From contig JAJEKV010000066.1 in NCBI GenBank assembly GCA_021234155.1, forward strand, positions 6,792,800 to 6,856,799: a stretch of DNA of 64,000 nucleotides, written 5' to 3'. Origin of the DNA: Isoetes taiwanensis. Taxonomy: Eukaryota; Streptophyta; Lycopodiopsida; Isoetales; Isoetaceae. Each line of letters starts with the position of its first letter. Positions within the stretch are counted from its first letter, which is position 1. This document shows, one piece after another, positions 10,591-22,061 of the stretch. The position numbers and the translations under genes were made by a program. Under the pieces are notes generated by a model. The model was not told the DNA's origin. It did no database searches and worked only from the letters and a program-made list of their open reading frames with translations.

Positions 10591-11652
10591 ATGGCGGAAA
10601 ACAGCAGTCTCAGCCAGCAGAAGAAAACAGAAATGGCAAGGGTACCGGTAAGTCGGCAAGACCTCCAAGATTTTCTCGCTCAGATGGACAAGCATCTGGA
10701 GTCCAGAATCCCTCGTATGGATGCCCACAACGCACTAGCTGAAACGGCCAACCGTAATACGGTAGCCATCTCCAACATGGACGTGAGGATAGAAGGGGTG
10801 GAAAAGACAAGTGAGGAGATGCAGCGCAGGATGAACGAAATCGAAGAGGAAAAAGCCAAGATCTGGAAAAGGTTGGTTGAATTAGAAAAAGGAAATGTTG
10901 AATTGGATGCATGGGAATCATTTGATAGGATAAAACCGCATATTATGGAATATGAGGAACAGAATATAATTAAGCATGACGTTAGGCTGATAGGGGTAGC
11001 AGAGAAACCTAACGAGGACACATACCGAGTTACTGCAGAAGTGATAAAGACGGTGTTCAAGGAGCATCGGAGCGTCATTGTCAAAGCAGTACGATCAGGA
11101 CAATGGAGGGGGCGGGCGAGGCATATAAACCTGACTCTCAGAGACCTGACAGCCAAAGAGAGAATACTGCGTACGGGCTCCAGGCTGAGAAATGGGATCA
11201 TAGTACAGGAAGCTCTAACAATCATGCAACGACAAGGGTTGCACAGGGAACTAAATCAGGCAGGAATACAGGCAGGGGTCAAGAATGGCAAGGTGTTCCT
11301 ACACAAGAGGACACGAGAATTTGCTGGGCCAAGACAAGGACAGAAGGATGGGATACCGGAACCTGGGAAAGCGACCGATGTGGGAAAGGAGAACATCAAC
11401 CCAATAATGATACCAACACAAGGGCAGGAAAACAGGACATCAGGGGGAGCACTAACAGCAATAGCTCTCGAGATGAGCAATCACAGAGAGGGAGAAAGAA
11501 ACGAAAAAGGGGAAGGCACAAATCGAGGACCCTCGGGCGGGAGCGTGGGCACAACCCCGGCAGCAAGGACCAGGGGTCGACCGAGAAGAATGGTGAACGA
11601 AGCAGAACAAACAGAAACCCCGAGAGGGCAACCGCGAGGAAGGAGACGCTGA
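10591..11652 (+). CDS. LINE ORF1 protein (coiled coil and RRM-like), 353 aa
   Basis: Intact frame from ATG 10591 to TGA 11652. Residues about 20-110 are rich in heptad-like Glu, Lys and Leu (NMDVRIEGVEKTSEEMQRR, EEEKAKIWKRLVELEKG), a likely coiled coil for trimer or multimer formation. Residues about 125-200 (DVRLIGVAEKPNEDTYRVTA, then HINLTLRDLTAKERILRTG) resemble the RRM of L1 ORF1p. The following segment with KVFLHKRTREF fits its C-terminal domain. The tail is basic and low-complexity (RGRPRR, RGQPRGRRR). In L1 elements this protein coats the element RNA. Family assignment rests on layout and motif feel, not an alignment. Confidence 0.75.
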   Translation: MAENSSLSQQKKTEMARVPVSRQDLQDFLAQMDKHLESRIPRMDAHNALAETANRNTVAISNMDVRIEGVEKTSEEMQRRMNEIEEEKAKIWKRLVELEKGNVELDAWESFDRIKPHIMEYEEQNIIKHDVRLIGVAEKPNEDTYRVTAEVIKTVFKEHRSVIVKAVRSGQWRGRARHINLTLRDLTAKERILRTGSRLRNGIIVQEALTIMQRQGLHRELNQAGIQAGVKNGKVFLHKRTREFAGPRQGQKDGIPEPGKATDVGKENINPIMIPTQGQENRTSGGALTAIALEMSNHREGERNEKGEGTNRGPSGGSVGTTPAARTRGRPRRMVNEAEQTETPRGQPRGRRR

Positions 11653-11654
11653 AG

Positions 11655-14600
11655 ATGTGGTACTGGAACTGCACTGGGTATCCGTGGGACGACGGAGAGA
11701 GGCTTGAGGGAGCACACAGCAGTGACATAATATGCCTAGTAGAGACATGGGAGCACAACATAAAGAGGCTACCGGAGGAGGAGGGCTACCAGCTATTCAC
11801 CTGTTGGAAAGATAAGAATTTCAAAATGGGAAGAGGGAGTGCAGGCCTAGCCTGTTATGTCAGGGATAATGTAGCAAATGGTACATGTATTTTACATTCG
11901 GATGTCAATAAAAGATACATGGTACTTAGTATTCAATTACAGAATAAAAAAGATCTAATACTGATCATAGCATATTACCCACCGAGTAGTGACAAACTAG
12001 AACTGTTAGAATTAGGGGAAACCATGATGAAGTGGAAGGAACAGGGACCGATGATACTAATTGGAGATCTAAATGCCAGAACAGGTCAGGAGCAAGCGCA
12101 GTACACAAGCATAGATGAAACAAATGGGCAATGGAACCAAACAGCAAGATCAAAAGAATGGAACAGACGAACTGAGGACAAGGCAGAAATCAATGCTAAG
12201 GGGGAACTGCTGCTCGAAGTATGCACGACCACAGGGACCATCATAGCGAATGGGGCACAACGATGGACAGGATCAGGGGAATTCACAAGTCAGAACGCAC
12301 ATGGCAGAAGTATAGTAGATTACATAATACTGAATGAACATGCAACATGCATAGTATCAGAAATCGCGGCACTAGAATGGCCAATTGGGAGAAGGGAGAG
12401 TCACAGGCCCATGCAGCTGACAATTACAGTGGGGGAACAACCGAAAAATGAAGAACAGCATATACAGGAGAGAGACAGGGGAAAACTGAAAATACATTTC
12501 CAGAACAAACACGCAGACACGTTTGTGCAAACCATCGAAGAAGATATGGGAAAGTGGAAATGGAAGGAGCACAGGGCAGATGAGAATGGAGATGCGTTCA
12601 ATGACATAACAGTGAAAGTGGCATTAGAAATTTTCGGGAAAAGAAGGAAGAGAAAGGAAAATAATGCCTTCAAAAGTTCAATATGGTACGATGATGAATG
12701 CAAGGAACAGAGAAGGAAAGTCAAGGCGCTTAGAGGTAAGGAAACATATCAAAAGGAAAGAGGAATATACCTGAAGTTACTGAAAGCAAAGAGGAATAAG
12801 AATCTGATGCAACATCAATGGGGACTGGCCAAGCTAATCAAAAAACAACCCCGCAAGTTCTGGGGTGGATTTAAAGAGAAAAAGCAAGGGAATGGGGGAG
12901 GTGAAAACACATAAGGTAGCATTGGAGCAGCCGGATGGGAGAAATATCTTGAAAAATTATATAAGACAGGGGCATCTCCAAAGACCAATACCGAATCGCA
13001 AATGATAGACCGACCGTGCTTCAATGTACAGGAAGTGATGAAAGCATTGAATGGGATGGCCAATAACAAGGCCACAGACCTATACGGATTAACGGTGGAA
13101 GTACTAAAGTGTGCAGACACCATTTTAGTAAAGCAGGTGACAGAGATATTTAATGGGATAATATACACAGGGCTCCCGGACAGATGGGCATACAACAGGG
13201 TCATACCCCTACACAAGAGGGGGAGGGGGGAGTAAAAGGAACCTGGAAATTACAGGACAATAATGGTAAGCTCCATTTTCGCAAAATGGTACGGGAAGGT
13301 CCTAGACAATAAATTAAAGCAATGGGCAGAGGCAGGGAATTTGAGAGCACAGGGGCAAGCAGGGCTTCGCACGGAACACTCAACAACGCACCATCTAGTA
13401 ACTCTCCTGATACTAATAGAGCATAATAGGGGCCACAGAAAGAAAGTGATATGTCAAGTTTCGTGGACTTCGAAAAAGCCTTTGACACAAGATCAAGGGA
13501 AAAGCTCATACAGAGGCTCATAGACATGCAGGCACCGAGAGACATGGTAGGGGCAATTGCGAGATTGTACTATAATGTATACGCAAAGATAGAAGAAGAA
13601 GGAAAGGCAATAAACTGCGACACGGGAGTCAAACAGGGATGTCCTTTATCCCCAACACTGTTTGGAATATATATAGATGCCCTCTGAGATTTTATAGCGA
13701 GCAACGAAAGGGGCGTGGACGCCCCTACACTTGGGGGAACCAAGGTACCTATCATGTTATATGCCGATGACTTGGGCATGATGGCCACAAAGAACAAGGG
13801 AATGCACAGGTTGCTGAAACTACTAGAGATCTTCTGTGAAAAGACAGGGCTAACAGTGAATCTTACAAAAACCAAAATAGTCTTTTTTGGTAACAGGAAT
13901 AGTCACAAGCCGTTCAAATATCTAGGGACAGAATTAGAAGAAGCAACAGAGTACAAATACCTAGGGTATGATACGCACGGTACAGGGAAATGGGCGAAAG
14001 GGGCAGATGCCAGATTCCAAGCAGCCATAGGGAGCTACTACAACATGAAAAACTTCTGCAATAGAAACAGAATAATAGACTGGGAAATAAAATGCTACCT
14101 ATTCAGCATGGTAGTAGTTACAACGCAGCTGTACGGGGCAGAAGCCTGGGGACCGGGGCTAACAGACAAGAAGTGGGAAAAACAAGAAGGTATTTTCAGA
14201 CAGCTACATAAACAGGAATTCAAATTGAGAGCAAACACACCATTGACAATTATAGTAGGACAGAAACCTATGGAGGTGAGAGCATGGGAAAGGACCATCA
14301 GATACATCATAAGAAATAATGCAGGTGGGAAGTCAGAGAAGTTAGCGAGCATCGCAATCAACGAATCAGCGAGGACACACATCACCACAAGCAGTGGATG
14401 GTTTAGGGATGTAGCAGTATGGACAAGAGAAATGGGGATGAATCTGAATGAACTGATCAATGAAGGTCAATGGAACGAGGAGTGGGCAGACAAAGCTACG
14501 CAGGCATGGCTACAGAAGCACACATGACCTAAAACACTCTGGCTCATGTCAATATTCAACCCAGAGCGGATGATAGGACAACAAATGTACCAAGATAACA

Positions 14601-14950
14601 TGCTTGGAAAACGGAGAAGAGATACCTTAGCAAAGTTCAGGACGGGGTGCCATGATCTGAGAATTGAAAAGGACAGGTGGAGGAAAATAGACAAACAGGA
14701 CAGACTATGCAGAATCTGTGACAGAATGGAAGTAGAGGACGAAAACCACATGCTCAATGAATGTCCAACATACATAGACATCAGGGAAAATTACAGGAGA
14801 GTAAGATGGGGACAACCAGTACACGCCATAATGGCAAGGACAGAAACAATGAGAGATCTGGCAGATGCAATAAGAGATATGCTGAAACACACGAACAAAA
14901 AGGGCTTACGATATGAGATGCTCGAGAGGCAAATCATAGATGCCCACTAA
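11655..14950 (+). pseudogene. LINE ORF2: endonuclease-reverse transcriptase, interrupted
   Basis: Starts MWYWNCTGYP two bases after the ORF1 stop (TGA-AG-ATG). Endonuclease: LVETWE, LIGDLNARTG, SIVDYIIL and ESHRPM, the usual SDHxP His being kept. Reverse transcriptase: NNKATDLYGLTVEVLK, NYRTIMVSSIFAKWY, SFVDFEKAFDTRSR, GVKQGCPLSPTLFGIYID and YADD at 13760-13771. C-terminal knuckle: CRICDRMEVEDENHMLNEC. Damage: TAA at 12912, TAA at 13233, one frameshift near 13450, TGA at 13685 and TGA at 14525. Apart from these the frame is continuous, so loss of function is recent. No RNase H domain seen. Confidence 0.92.
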
Positions 14951-15152
14951 ATGTACAGCTTAAAGCTGTTTGATATAGACGCACACCTGCACGGCCTAGA
15001 CGCCGGAACAAAGTGGGGTGCCGGCATTAATAGGAAAAAGTGAGCCTTCAGAAAAGGCTACAACAAAACAGCGTGACGAGCTAGTAGCCCCCATCAGGGA
15101 GCTCGCCCATGCTACACAAGTCCAGAGGCCTCAGGGCACAAGGGACAATAAT

Positions 15153-15178
15153 GTATTCTATTCTATTCTATTCTATTG
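15153..15178 (+). repeat. LINE 3' tail of TTCTA repeats
   Basis: Four to five copies of ATTCT/TTCTA close the element instead of poly(A). Similar short TTCTA runs occur at about 2442-2462 and, reversed, at 58178-58200. Confidence 0.85.
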
Positions 15179-15626
15179 TAAACATAACTGTCTTAAACAA
15201 TCTTTCAGTTGTATATTATCATAACCATATGTCAGTTTTAAATCCATATATTATGTTAACCTTCATATCTTTTATCATAAGCATAGCTTCTGTTTAATAA
15301 ATCCGCCTACAGAGGTCGTAATATTGGCATTATATGCTGCTGATTTAAACATCTATCCTGTGTCTGTCTCTAGAGCAGAGCTCTTATCTTTTTTCCGGCC
15401 AGACAGTAATATTCTATTTATATAATATTAAAGCATATTAAATTTGCACTCGGCTTGTCAGCATACATATCTTTCTGAAACACATTTAAACCATATCTTA
15501 ATCTAAGTAAGATAGAACTAAAACATATCAGTGTTACGATAATATGTCTATGTTTATCTTAAACGTAGACACTAAAATACTGATAAAACCTGAAATGTAT
15601 CTGGGTCCTCATCCACGTCCTGTGCT
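15179..15626. other. No gene recognised
   Basis: AT-rich DNA to the right of the LINE. Nothing supported. Confidence 0.4.
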
Positions 15627-15890
15627 TCATTGATGCCTAATGGAGATCCATAGTCCTCTTGACGCCTTTTTTCCATATTGTTTTGTACCCTTTTGGTAGC
15701 CGGACTTATCTTCCCTGTTATAGAAACCCCTTTTCTGGCCATAGCCATCTCTACCGCCCCTGTTGTCCATCAGATGAACCCTACTTTCCTCCTCAACTAT
15801 GCACTCCTCAAATTCGCGCCAAAGGGCCAAATTGTTGAGTTTTTCTTCTTCCGACCCTGACGTCTCGCAACCATCTGAGTCATAGCCCAT
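15627..15890 (-). CDS. Hypothetical exon or ORF, Ser/Glu then Gly/Arg-rich
   Basis: Minus-strand frame MGYDSDGCETSGSEEEKLNN, then LALWREFEECIVEEES, then a polar GGRDGYGQKRGFYNRED and KSGYQKGTKQYGKK segment. It is open upstream of the Met (FLRKLYPN before it), so it may be an exon with more sequence to the right. No family recognised. It could belong to the same decayed minus-strand gene as the exons at 20.8-22.1 kb, but no splice continuity can be shown. Confidence 0.35.
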   Translation of the reverse strand: MGYDSDGCETSGSEEEKLNNLALWREFEECIVEEESRVHLMDNRGGRDGYGQKRGFYNREDKSGYQKGTKQYGKKASRGLWISIRHQ

Positions 15891-16300
15891 ATTTGGGTAC
15901 AGTTTTCTAAGAATGACAGATATCCACTATCTCCAACACGTATCAACTGTTACCTTCTTAAAGTCTGCAGGTTTTGACTAATAGGTCTGGATATTTTTCC
16001 ATTACTATTGGCGTCTACCCATCTGGCAATAAAGATTTAAATGGTTCTAAGGAATATACCTTATACCATTGCTCTATCTAAGTAACATATTGTTATATCC
16101 TTCACCCCTTCATATAAATACACTATCTTTCGTATCTTATGCAGTATCATATATGTAGGCTTTAGCCACAATTAATCTTATGATCATAAGTATTTATGTA
16201 ATGTCTGTCCTGACTTATTGTGATTTAATCACATATTCCTAGCCACATATGTCATTAGTCCCCCTTGCTACACTATTAACTTAATTGTGTATAATGCAAT
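15891..16300. other. No gene recognised
   Basis: AT-rich intergenic or intronic DNA ending in the A-tract of repeat copy B. Confidence 0.4.
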
Positions 16301-17485
16301 AAAAAAAAAAAAAAAAACCGGCTTGAACTAGTTAAACCTAGCACAAACATCAGCTTCGGTCAATCCCTCCGCTGTCTTATCTGGCCATACGAGGACCTTA
16401 CAGTCCAGGATGGTACCATATGTCCAGGGAACACAGTAAACAATAGATATACTATTAAAACCCAATCCCAACCAAGGCTTATATTCCAAAGGAATATTAA
16501 GTCCAATGTAACTTGGTCTTTAGGGGAACAAGCATCGAGACTTAGATCACAACAAATAGTAATCTAGAATGATAACAGGTAGTGCATAGGAACTCTATCA
16601 GGGCCCTAATGTGTCATGTATAATGTACCCCTTTGACCACTTATGATAACAATAAAAAATTCCTTTACCATTCAGAATAATTAACAAACCACCCTGGGTC
16701 TTTTTATCAGGGATTGGGAATGCCTTAATATACACGGCCCATAAGGACATTGTAAAAGCCCCCCCATAAGTCATCCTAAGGACACATCTTTTCCTAAACC
16801 TGACTCAGTTTAACATGCAATATCAGTACAACCTCTTCAGGCTACTGTACCTATTCTGGGATCAACATATGACAATTAGAATTATTAATGTTCTGAAAGA
16901 TAGGAACAAATGCGAACTGCTATTTTCATTCCAACTTTCATGACGATATAAATCCGTATAACAGAGACAAATATCTTCATATTCAACATATTCAAAAGCT
17001 GTAACAGCAGATTAAAGACATCACAATAGATATGTTGAAACTTCGGAGACAAGTATATCATATGTAAGCCTCAGATAATAATGGACTGCCATCTTTCCAT
17101 GTCAAGGATAGGCCTTACAAAAATTATGGCGACCTTAGAAAGAAGTAGCAGCTCATAAAAAATGTTATAAACCAAATAGAGTACCTTGGTCCTGAGATAT
17201 AGAGAAATATCCTTTTGCACAAGCTACAGCAAATTAGCAGTAGCTATCATTTTTCAGAAACCTTTTAGACACCTTCAGATTTGACACACCAGTCCCCATT
17301 TGTATGCCGATTCCCAAGAACTCCTAATACATATTGGACAAAAGGAAAACATTAAGAGGAGAAGCCCGTACCTGCAGCCAATCAATACATCATTAGCCTG
17401 ATAAGGGTAAAGATGCAAGGGCCAAAAGGTACCTTAGGCTTCTCGGTTGTCAACCGATCACCTAATGTAAACCTTTTGCCCAAAA
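16301..17485 (-). repeat. Copy B of the dispersed ~1.1 kb hairpin repeat
   Basis: Begins with an A-run (about 16301-16317). On the minus strand the adjoining block reads GATAAGACAGCGGAGGGATT and onward to a T-run, matching copy A with mostly third-position-like differences. The CTGCAGGTACGGG block is at about 17367-17380 and the hairpin at about 17413-17483. The hairpin stem is kept although bases differ: TGGG/CCCA in copy A becomes TAGG/CCTA here. The loop has gained a TCGGTTG-ACAACCGA inner stem. Confidence 0.6.
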
Positions 17486-19081
17486 GATTAAATGAGAACA
17501 GGAAAAAATTAACAAGCTAGTTTAAAACATTGAGAGAGAAGAACCTCTACATAATTACAGAAATATCAGTGAGCAGAATGCAAATACTCCTTTTAAGTAT
17601 CACTGTTCTAATATTTTAAAGGCCACCTATATTTTAAACGGCACTTAAAGCCTGAGATTACAATCTTTGTCTTAATACTTGGGACACTAAGGCAAGTACC
17701 TCAAAAGACATAAATATTATCTTTCCATTACAAATGGGGAAGTGCGAATGCATGCTTAAACTGGTTTCGACAACAACGGCCATAACCAACTACTTCATAC
17801 GATCAATGTAAATCTAAGTAGAAGTCATAAGAGCCAGTCCCTTAAATCAATTAATGGATAACCACCTAAAAACAAACCTGTTTTAGGCATTTAACGAACT
17901 AGAAGACATTCCCTTCTCAGATCTTTAAGTTCAGATTAAGTCATGATTGCATGCCATGACTAACATCTGTATTTTTTGTCCTAGCAGGACTCTTGCACTG
18001 CTAATAACGAATTTTCTTAGCTATTTTGGAAAAATATAATGCCATACCTGGTTAACCATAGTGCCAGTGCTAGATCAAAAGATGTCTTCCATCTCGGACC
18101 CTGGAACCTAATCAGACTTTTTCCATAGCTTTGCTTAATGGAAGAATATGATATTAATGCTGATCACCGAAGCCAGCCCTGCCTGTATTATTTGCCCCAG
18201 GTTTCCCACAGCTCGCTGCATTATTTGCCCTGCTTGCTTCCCCACAGCTCGCTGCTGGCCTCCATGTCCACAGCTTAACTTATATATTCAAAAATCATTT
18301 TGAATAGAGTTGGAGAGCGGCCTATTTTAAAGACATGCTTTGCAAACCCCATGTCGTTTTAGCATCACCCGAATCATCACAAAGCTCTGCTCTGTATCAG
18401 AGTTAGAAACACCCAATGATGAACCCGGAATCCTGCTTATCCGGGTTGGGTAAGTTTCACTGTCTAAAACTATTTCATTGAGCCGCTGCTTGGCTGTATT
18501 GAACAGGGGAGGTCATCTTATAAAATAAGAGTTCCCACGAATCAATTAATATTACTGTCAGGGGAGCTCCAATATAGTATCCAACCCAAATGAATACAAT
18601 CTGTCATACAAAACTTACAGCTCATACCTCGAAGCTACAACTCGAGGCAAGGCAGCAATCCACTGTGTCCGCTCATAAAGGCCGGGAAGGTTTCAAGAAA
18701 GCTTGCAACTGGAAAATCTTACAAGTCCACAACCCTAACTATAGGTCGAAAATAGCCAAGAGGCATTACTGAGGTTAAAATAATAACCCCAATATTGCAA
18801 GACACAGCCTATATTTCCATAAGGATTGATATGCTTACCATAGTGAAAAAGGCAAGATCCTTACTAAGAATATTCTCATATAATATATTCTTAAGCCAAG
18901 AACAACAAAGCAGCATTTAGACTTAGGGGAATAAATATGAGACCAGAGGTCAATTAGAAAATACTGTCAGCTTGGAACGAGCATCAGAGTAGGAAGTACC
19001 AAAAATATTGGGCCATGTTTAAATATGTCAAAATAGAGTAACTTAAGGTGCACAATTAAATAAATCATGCAAGCTTCATAA
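17486..19081. other. No gene recognised
   Basis: AT-rich sequence without a supported ORF. One 60-codon plus-strand frame at 18590-18772 has no motif and is probably chance. Confidence 0.4.
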
Positions 19082-19610
19082 AAAAAAAAAAAAAAAAAAA
19101 AAATCTGTTCAAACAGACTTTTACCTTCCATGGACTTTTGCAAAGACCACTTCGGGCCAATATGCAGCCTTAAGCCAAAACAGGTGTAAAATTGACTTAA
19201 GCCTTAAGAATGGTCAACATTTATCAAAGCAGAAGAAAGTACGAGATTCTATGATAAGTAACAATTTCTTTCTGTCATTCCAATTAATGTTTTTCATTCC
19301 ATACATCATTTTTACCTTCATAAGAGTTGATAGTTAACATTAGAACAGCATAACATAAAGTTTAAAATTTCCTTTTCTTTCGAATCAACACTATAGAGTT
19401 CAATAGACTTCTCAGAATTGTATCTTCAACATCATCACCTCTTGTAGCTTTTCCAACGTGATTAAATGGGTAAACACACGAAGGAGCAAGAAATCCCGTT
19501 ACCTGCAGTGAAACCAGAGGACAGTTAGCCTTAGAAGGGTAAGAGCCTAAGTCACTAACAGGTAAGCTACGGATTCCTTGGGCTTATCGCCCTTCACCTT
19601 GCATGTTAAC
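19082..19610 (-). repeat. Partial copy C of the hairpin repeat
   Basis: An A-run of about 23 at 19081-19103 starts the segment. CTGCAGGTAACGGGATTT (minus strand) at about 19485-19506 matches the corresponding block of copies A and B, followed by an AAGGGCGATAAGCCC hairpin at about 19580-19597. It is shorter and more diverged than A and B, so membership is tentative. Confidence 0.4.
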
Positions 19611-19655
19611 ACAAGCACAATAGACATGCATATTTATCAAGCATAGACTATATAA

Positions 19656-19842
19656 GTAACTCTGCCCTAAATGATGAACCTGCATGCCCTTCATCTTGCA
19701 TTAAGATAAACATAATAGACATGTGCTTCATCTTGCATGTTAAGATAAACACAATAGGTAACTCTGCCCAAAATAATGAACCTGCATGCCCTTCATCTTG
19801 CATTAAGATAAACATAATAGACATGCCTAAGTCATTACATGT
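19656..19842. repeat. 102-bp tandem duplication with internal half-repeats
   Basis: GTAACTCTGCCC starts units at 19656 and 19758. Inside each, a CTTCATCTTGCAT..TAAGATAAACA half-unit of about 48 bases is itself repeated. Confidence 0.9.
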
Positions 19843-19849
19843 TAACAAG

Positions 19850-20797
19850 TCGTTTTATACTCTATCCCTAAGGCCAACCATGTTTTTTCATGATCTGTAT
19901 ACTATTAAAACATTATGTAGTGGAGCAAGTTTTCCCCTTATGTAAGACTGTATAGCCAGGGATCATAAGCCTTTATTTGTCATGGCATATTCTCCGTATC
20001 CTCCATCATTGTCTTGCAGATGCCGGTTCCTTATCTTGCTGATGCAGGTTCCTTATCGGCATTCTAAAGGCCAACATTATCTAGCAGATGTATGAATTAA
20101 AACAGAATTGCCATTTCCTCTACCTAATACCCAGCGAATGCGTGCTCTTCTATAATTTGGTGCTTTCAAGTTCTGCAAGTGAGTATATATGATAGGGGGA
20201 TAAACCATACTTAGAATGTAGAACAATAATATAACCTGTTGCAACAAGCAGAATCAATAATTTTATTATAGTCTAAGATCTGTGGACAAAGCTCTATACA
20301 ACAGCATATACTTAGTAGAAAAGCATTACTCAAAGGACACTGTACCTGTATGCAGAATTCAATGCTACAACTTAAAATTAGCAAAGAATGCCATCAAAGG
20401 ATCTTATGTTCGGCACATTCTTTATGATCAAAATGTTATTAGTTAGGCTACACGTATTTACCTTCTACAAGAAATTATATGAAGTGGACAAAGTCGGGCT
20501 GCATGGATTCATCCACACCCAAGAAACTACCCCCCGGATTTAATAATTGGGCACCTTGGTCTTAACAATCTCTCTTAATATTCAGTTTGCTCAGCATTTA
20601 TATGGTCAGAGCATTTATATGGTCAGAGCAAGCATGGATATACCGTTCCTTTTTGGCTTAAGGCAAGATGTGCAAAGCCCATATACATAACGTGAACTGC
20701 AGGATAATGCATTATAGCAACGAGCTAGAGATTTAATCAAAAATACATCAAGCATTTTATATGAAATAGACAAGGATTTAAATTGACTTAATCAGAC
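19850..20797. other. No gene recognised
   Basis: Includes a short direct duplication of GCATTTATATGGTCAGA near 20594-20628. Otherwise featureless. Confidence 0.4.
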
Positions 20798-22061
20798 CTG
20801 AGAGGAGCCGTTTGTCTCAGCTTTAATTCCATCGGCTTGAGGAAATCCTTGTTGCCATACTCATCCAGCTTATTCCGAGAAATCTCAGTTGAATGCTCAC
20901 CATTATTGCTCTTCTTTTTGCCGCTATTTCTACTTGCACTCAGATCATCTGAAGCTACAATATATTAGGATGTTATCTGCACCATTTCCTTTGTCTTTTT
21001 TTATTTGATTCTCATCACAAATCATGTGCCAAAATGTCTCAAGCATCTATATGCCAAAACAGTGCATGCTTGTAAAACAGTGCTTGCGTGGTTATGCATG
21101 CTAGTTAATATCATCAAGAACCGCTTAGAAAAATGCTTATTCATTATTATATGCTTGCCTATGCACTGCTTAAAGCTTTTGCCATGATCTTCACTCCAGA
21201 TCTGGTAAACATTTTGACACATGCAGTCTCGAACACAGCAATCATGAACAAGACATCACTAGAATTATAAGAAATAACAAGAAGTAAATTCCAACCTGAT
21301 GGGTTCGAATTTGAGTGCTAAGGGGCTTTTCACACGACTAGTGTGTCTTATATTTTAAGGCATACTATTGGTCCATGTCAACATTTAAGAAAAACTGGTT
21401 TTCACACGGAACCATATAAGACATGTCTTATTTAGGTTCGGATAGGTTTGGATAGGTTCGGTAAGGGCAATGGAGTCTTATTTTATACCGGGGGACTTCC
21501 CCCGCCATAAAATAAGACACCACTTATTATATTCTATTTTATTCTATTGATCAATCATATTCAAAATAAAAGGTGGTCTTATTTTGTGATGGTTTTCACA
21601 CTAGTATTTGTTAGTGTCTCATTTACATAAGACACCCTGTAGTGTGAAAACAACTTATATTTGTGTGTCTTATTTTTTGCTTTGGAGTCACAAATGATGT
21701 CTTATATGAAATGGGACAGCCATATTATAAGACATCGTGTGAAAAGGCCCTAATGCCATTTGCAGATGCCATTGTAGTCATGATAGAGGGTGCATCCACG
21801 GTGCTTCCTTTTCCTTCTTCGTCATTTCCCTAAATAGCTGCAAATTTATTGACCTTTCTTAATGCCACGGAAGATGGGTCTGCAATCACCATTATCTACT
21901 GAATTTACCACGAAACTTTCAGCTGCTTTGTATCTATGGCTGTTTCTTCTTCAATCCTTGTAGCTAAGTTTAGATCTCTCCATTCTTACATTCGATAATG
22001 GCAGAATACCAAATTCTTGGATACTGTCTTTACATCGTTCCCTACCTGTTGGGGAGGCCAT
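20798..22061 (-). pseudogene. Exon-like remnants of an unidentified minus-strand gene
   Basis: Three stretches look like exons. 22061-21990 gives MASPTGRERCKDSIQEFGIL to a GT donor. 21829-21296 gives GNDEEGKGSTVDAPSIMTTM and, across a MITE insertion, ANGISTQIRTHQ to a GT donor. 20954-20798 gives SDDLSASRNSGKKKSNN and KLDEYGNKDFLKPMELK to a GT donor. Exons 1 and 2 join in phase 0, but exon 3 needs one extra base, so an exon is missing or the model is wrong. The KxDEYGxKDxxxxMxLK segment recalls the N-terminal region of the XPB/ERCC3 helicase, but what follows does not, so I do not name it. No downstream exons found. Confidence 0.4.
21322..21750. mobile_element. Tourist-like MITE (PIF/Harbinger type), 429 bp
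   Basis: Terminal inverted repeats GGGGCTTTTCACACGA (left) and, reverse complemented, GGGCCTTTTCACACGA (right), flanked by a TAA/TAA target duplication at 21319-21321 and 21751-21753. A 3-bp TAA/TTA duplication and a GGGCC-type end are typical of PIF/Harbinger. The interior is non-coding and packed with GTCTTAT/ATAAGAC motifs in both directions. It sits inside an exon-like reading frame. Confidence 0.88.

Larger units (their letters stand above)
6960..15178 (+). mobile_element. Near full-length L1-like LINE with long leader
   Basis: One A-rich plus-strand element of about 8 kb: a leader containing a Cys-rich ORF (7979-8527) and tandem monomers (9155-10135), an ORF1 (10591-11652), an ORF2 (11655-14950) and a tail of ATTCT/TTCTA repeats at 15153-15178. 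ORF1 and ORF2 have the L1 plan: coiled coil plus RRM-like domain, then apurinic-type endonuclease, reverse transcriptase and a C-terminal Cys-His knuckle. The 5' end is placed near 6960 from composition and is uncertain. ORF2 carries four in-frame stops and one frameshift, so the copy is dead but fairly recent. It lies inside the DNA that splits the HARBI1-like gene. Confidence 0.85.

Noticed and set aside
10680-11225. 181-codon minus-strand ORF
   Set aside because: Exact antisense shadow of LINE ORF1, Ser/Leu-rich because the sense strand is A/G-rich.
11103-11654. Upstream extension of ORF2 overlapping ORF1
   Set aside because: The frame is open but overlaps ORF1 with low-complexity Arg/Ser/Asn content. 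The endonuclease begins at the Met at 11655.
11396-12724. Several minus-strand ORFs of 60-121 codons
   Set aside because: Antisense shadows of the ORF2 endonuclease region with hydrophobic, codon-biased composition and no motifs.
20798-20954. Naming this exon as XPB/ERCC3
   Set aside because: Only about 17 residues resemble XPB. The sequence after it does not continue into the conserved RPLW...IFLE block.
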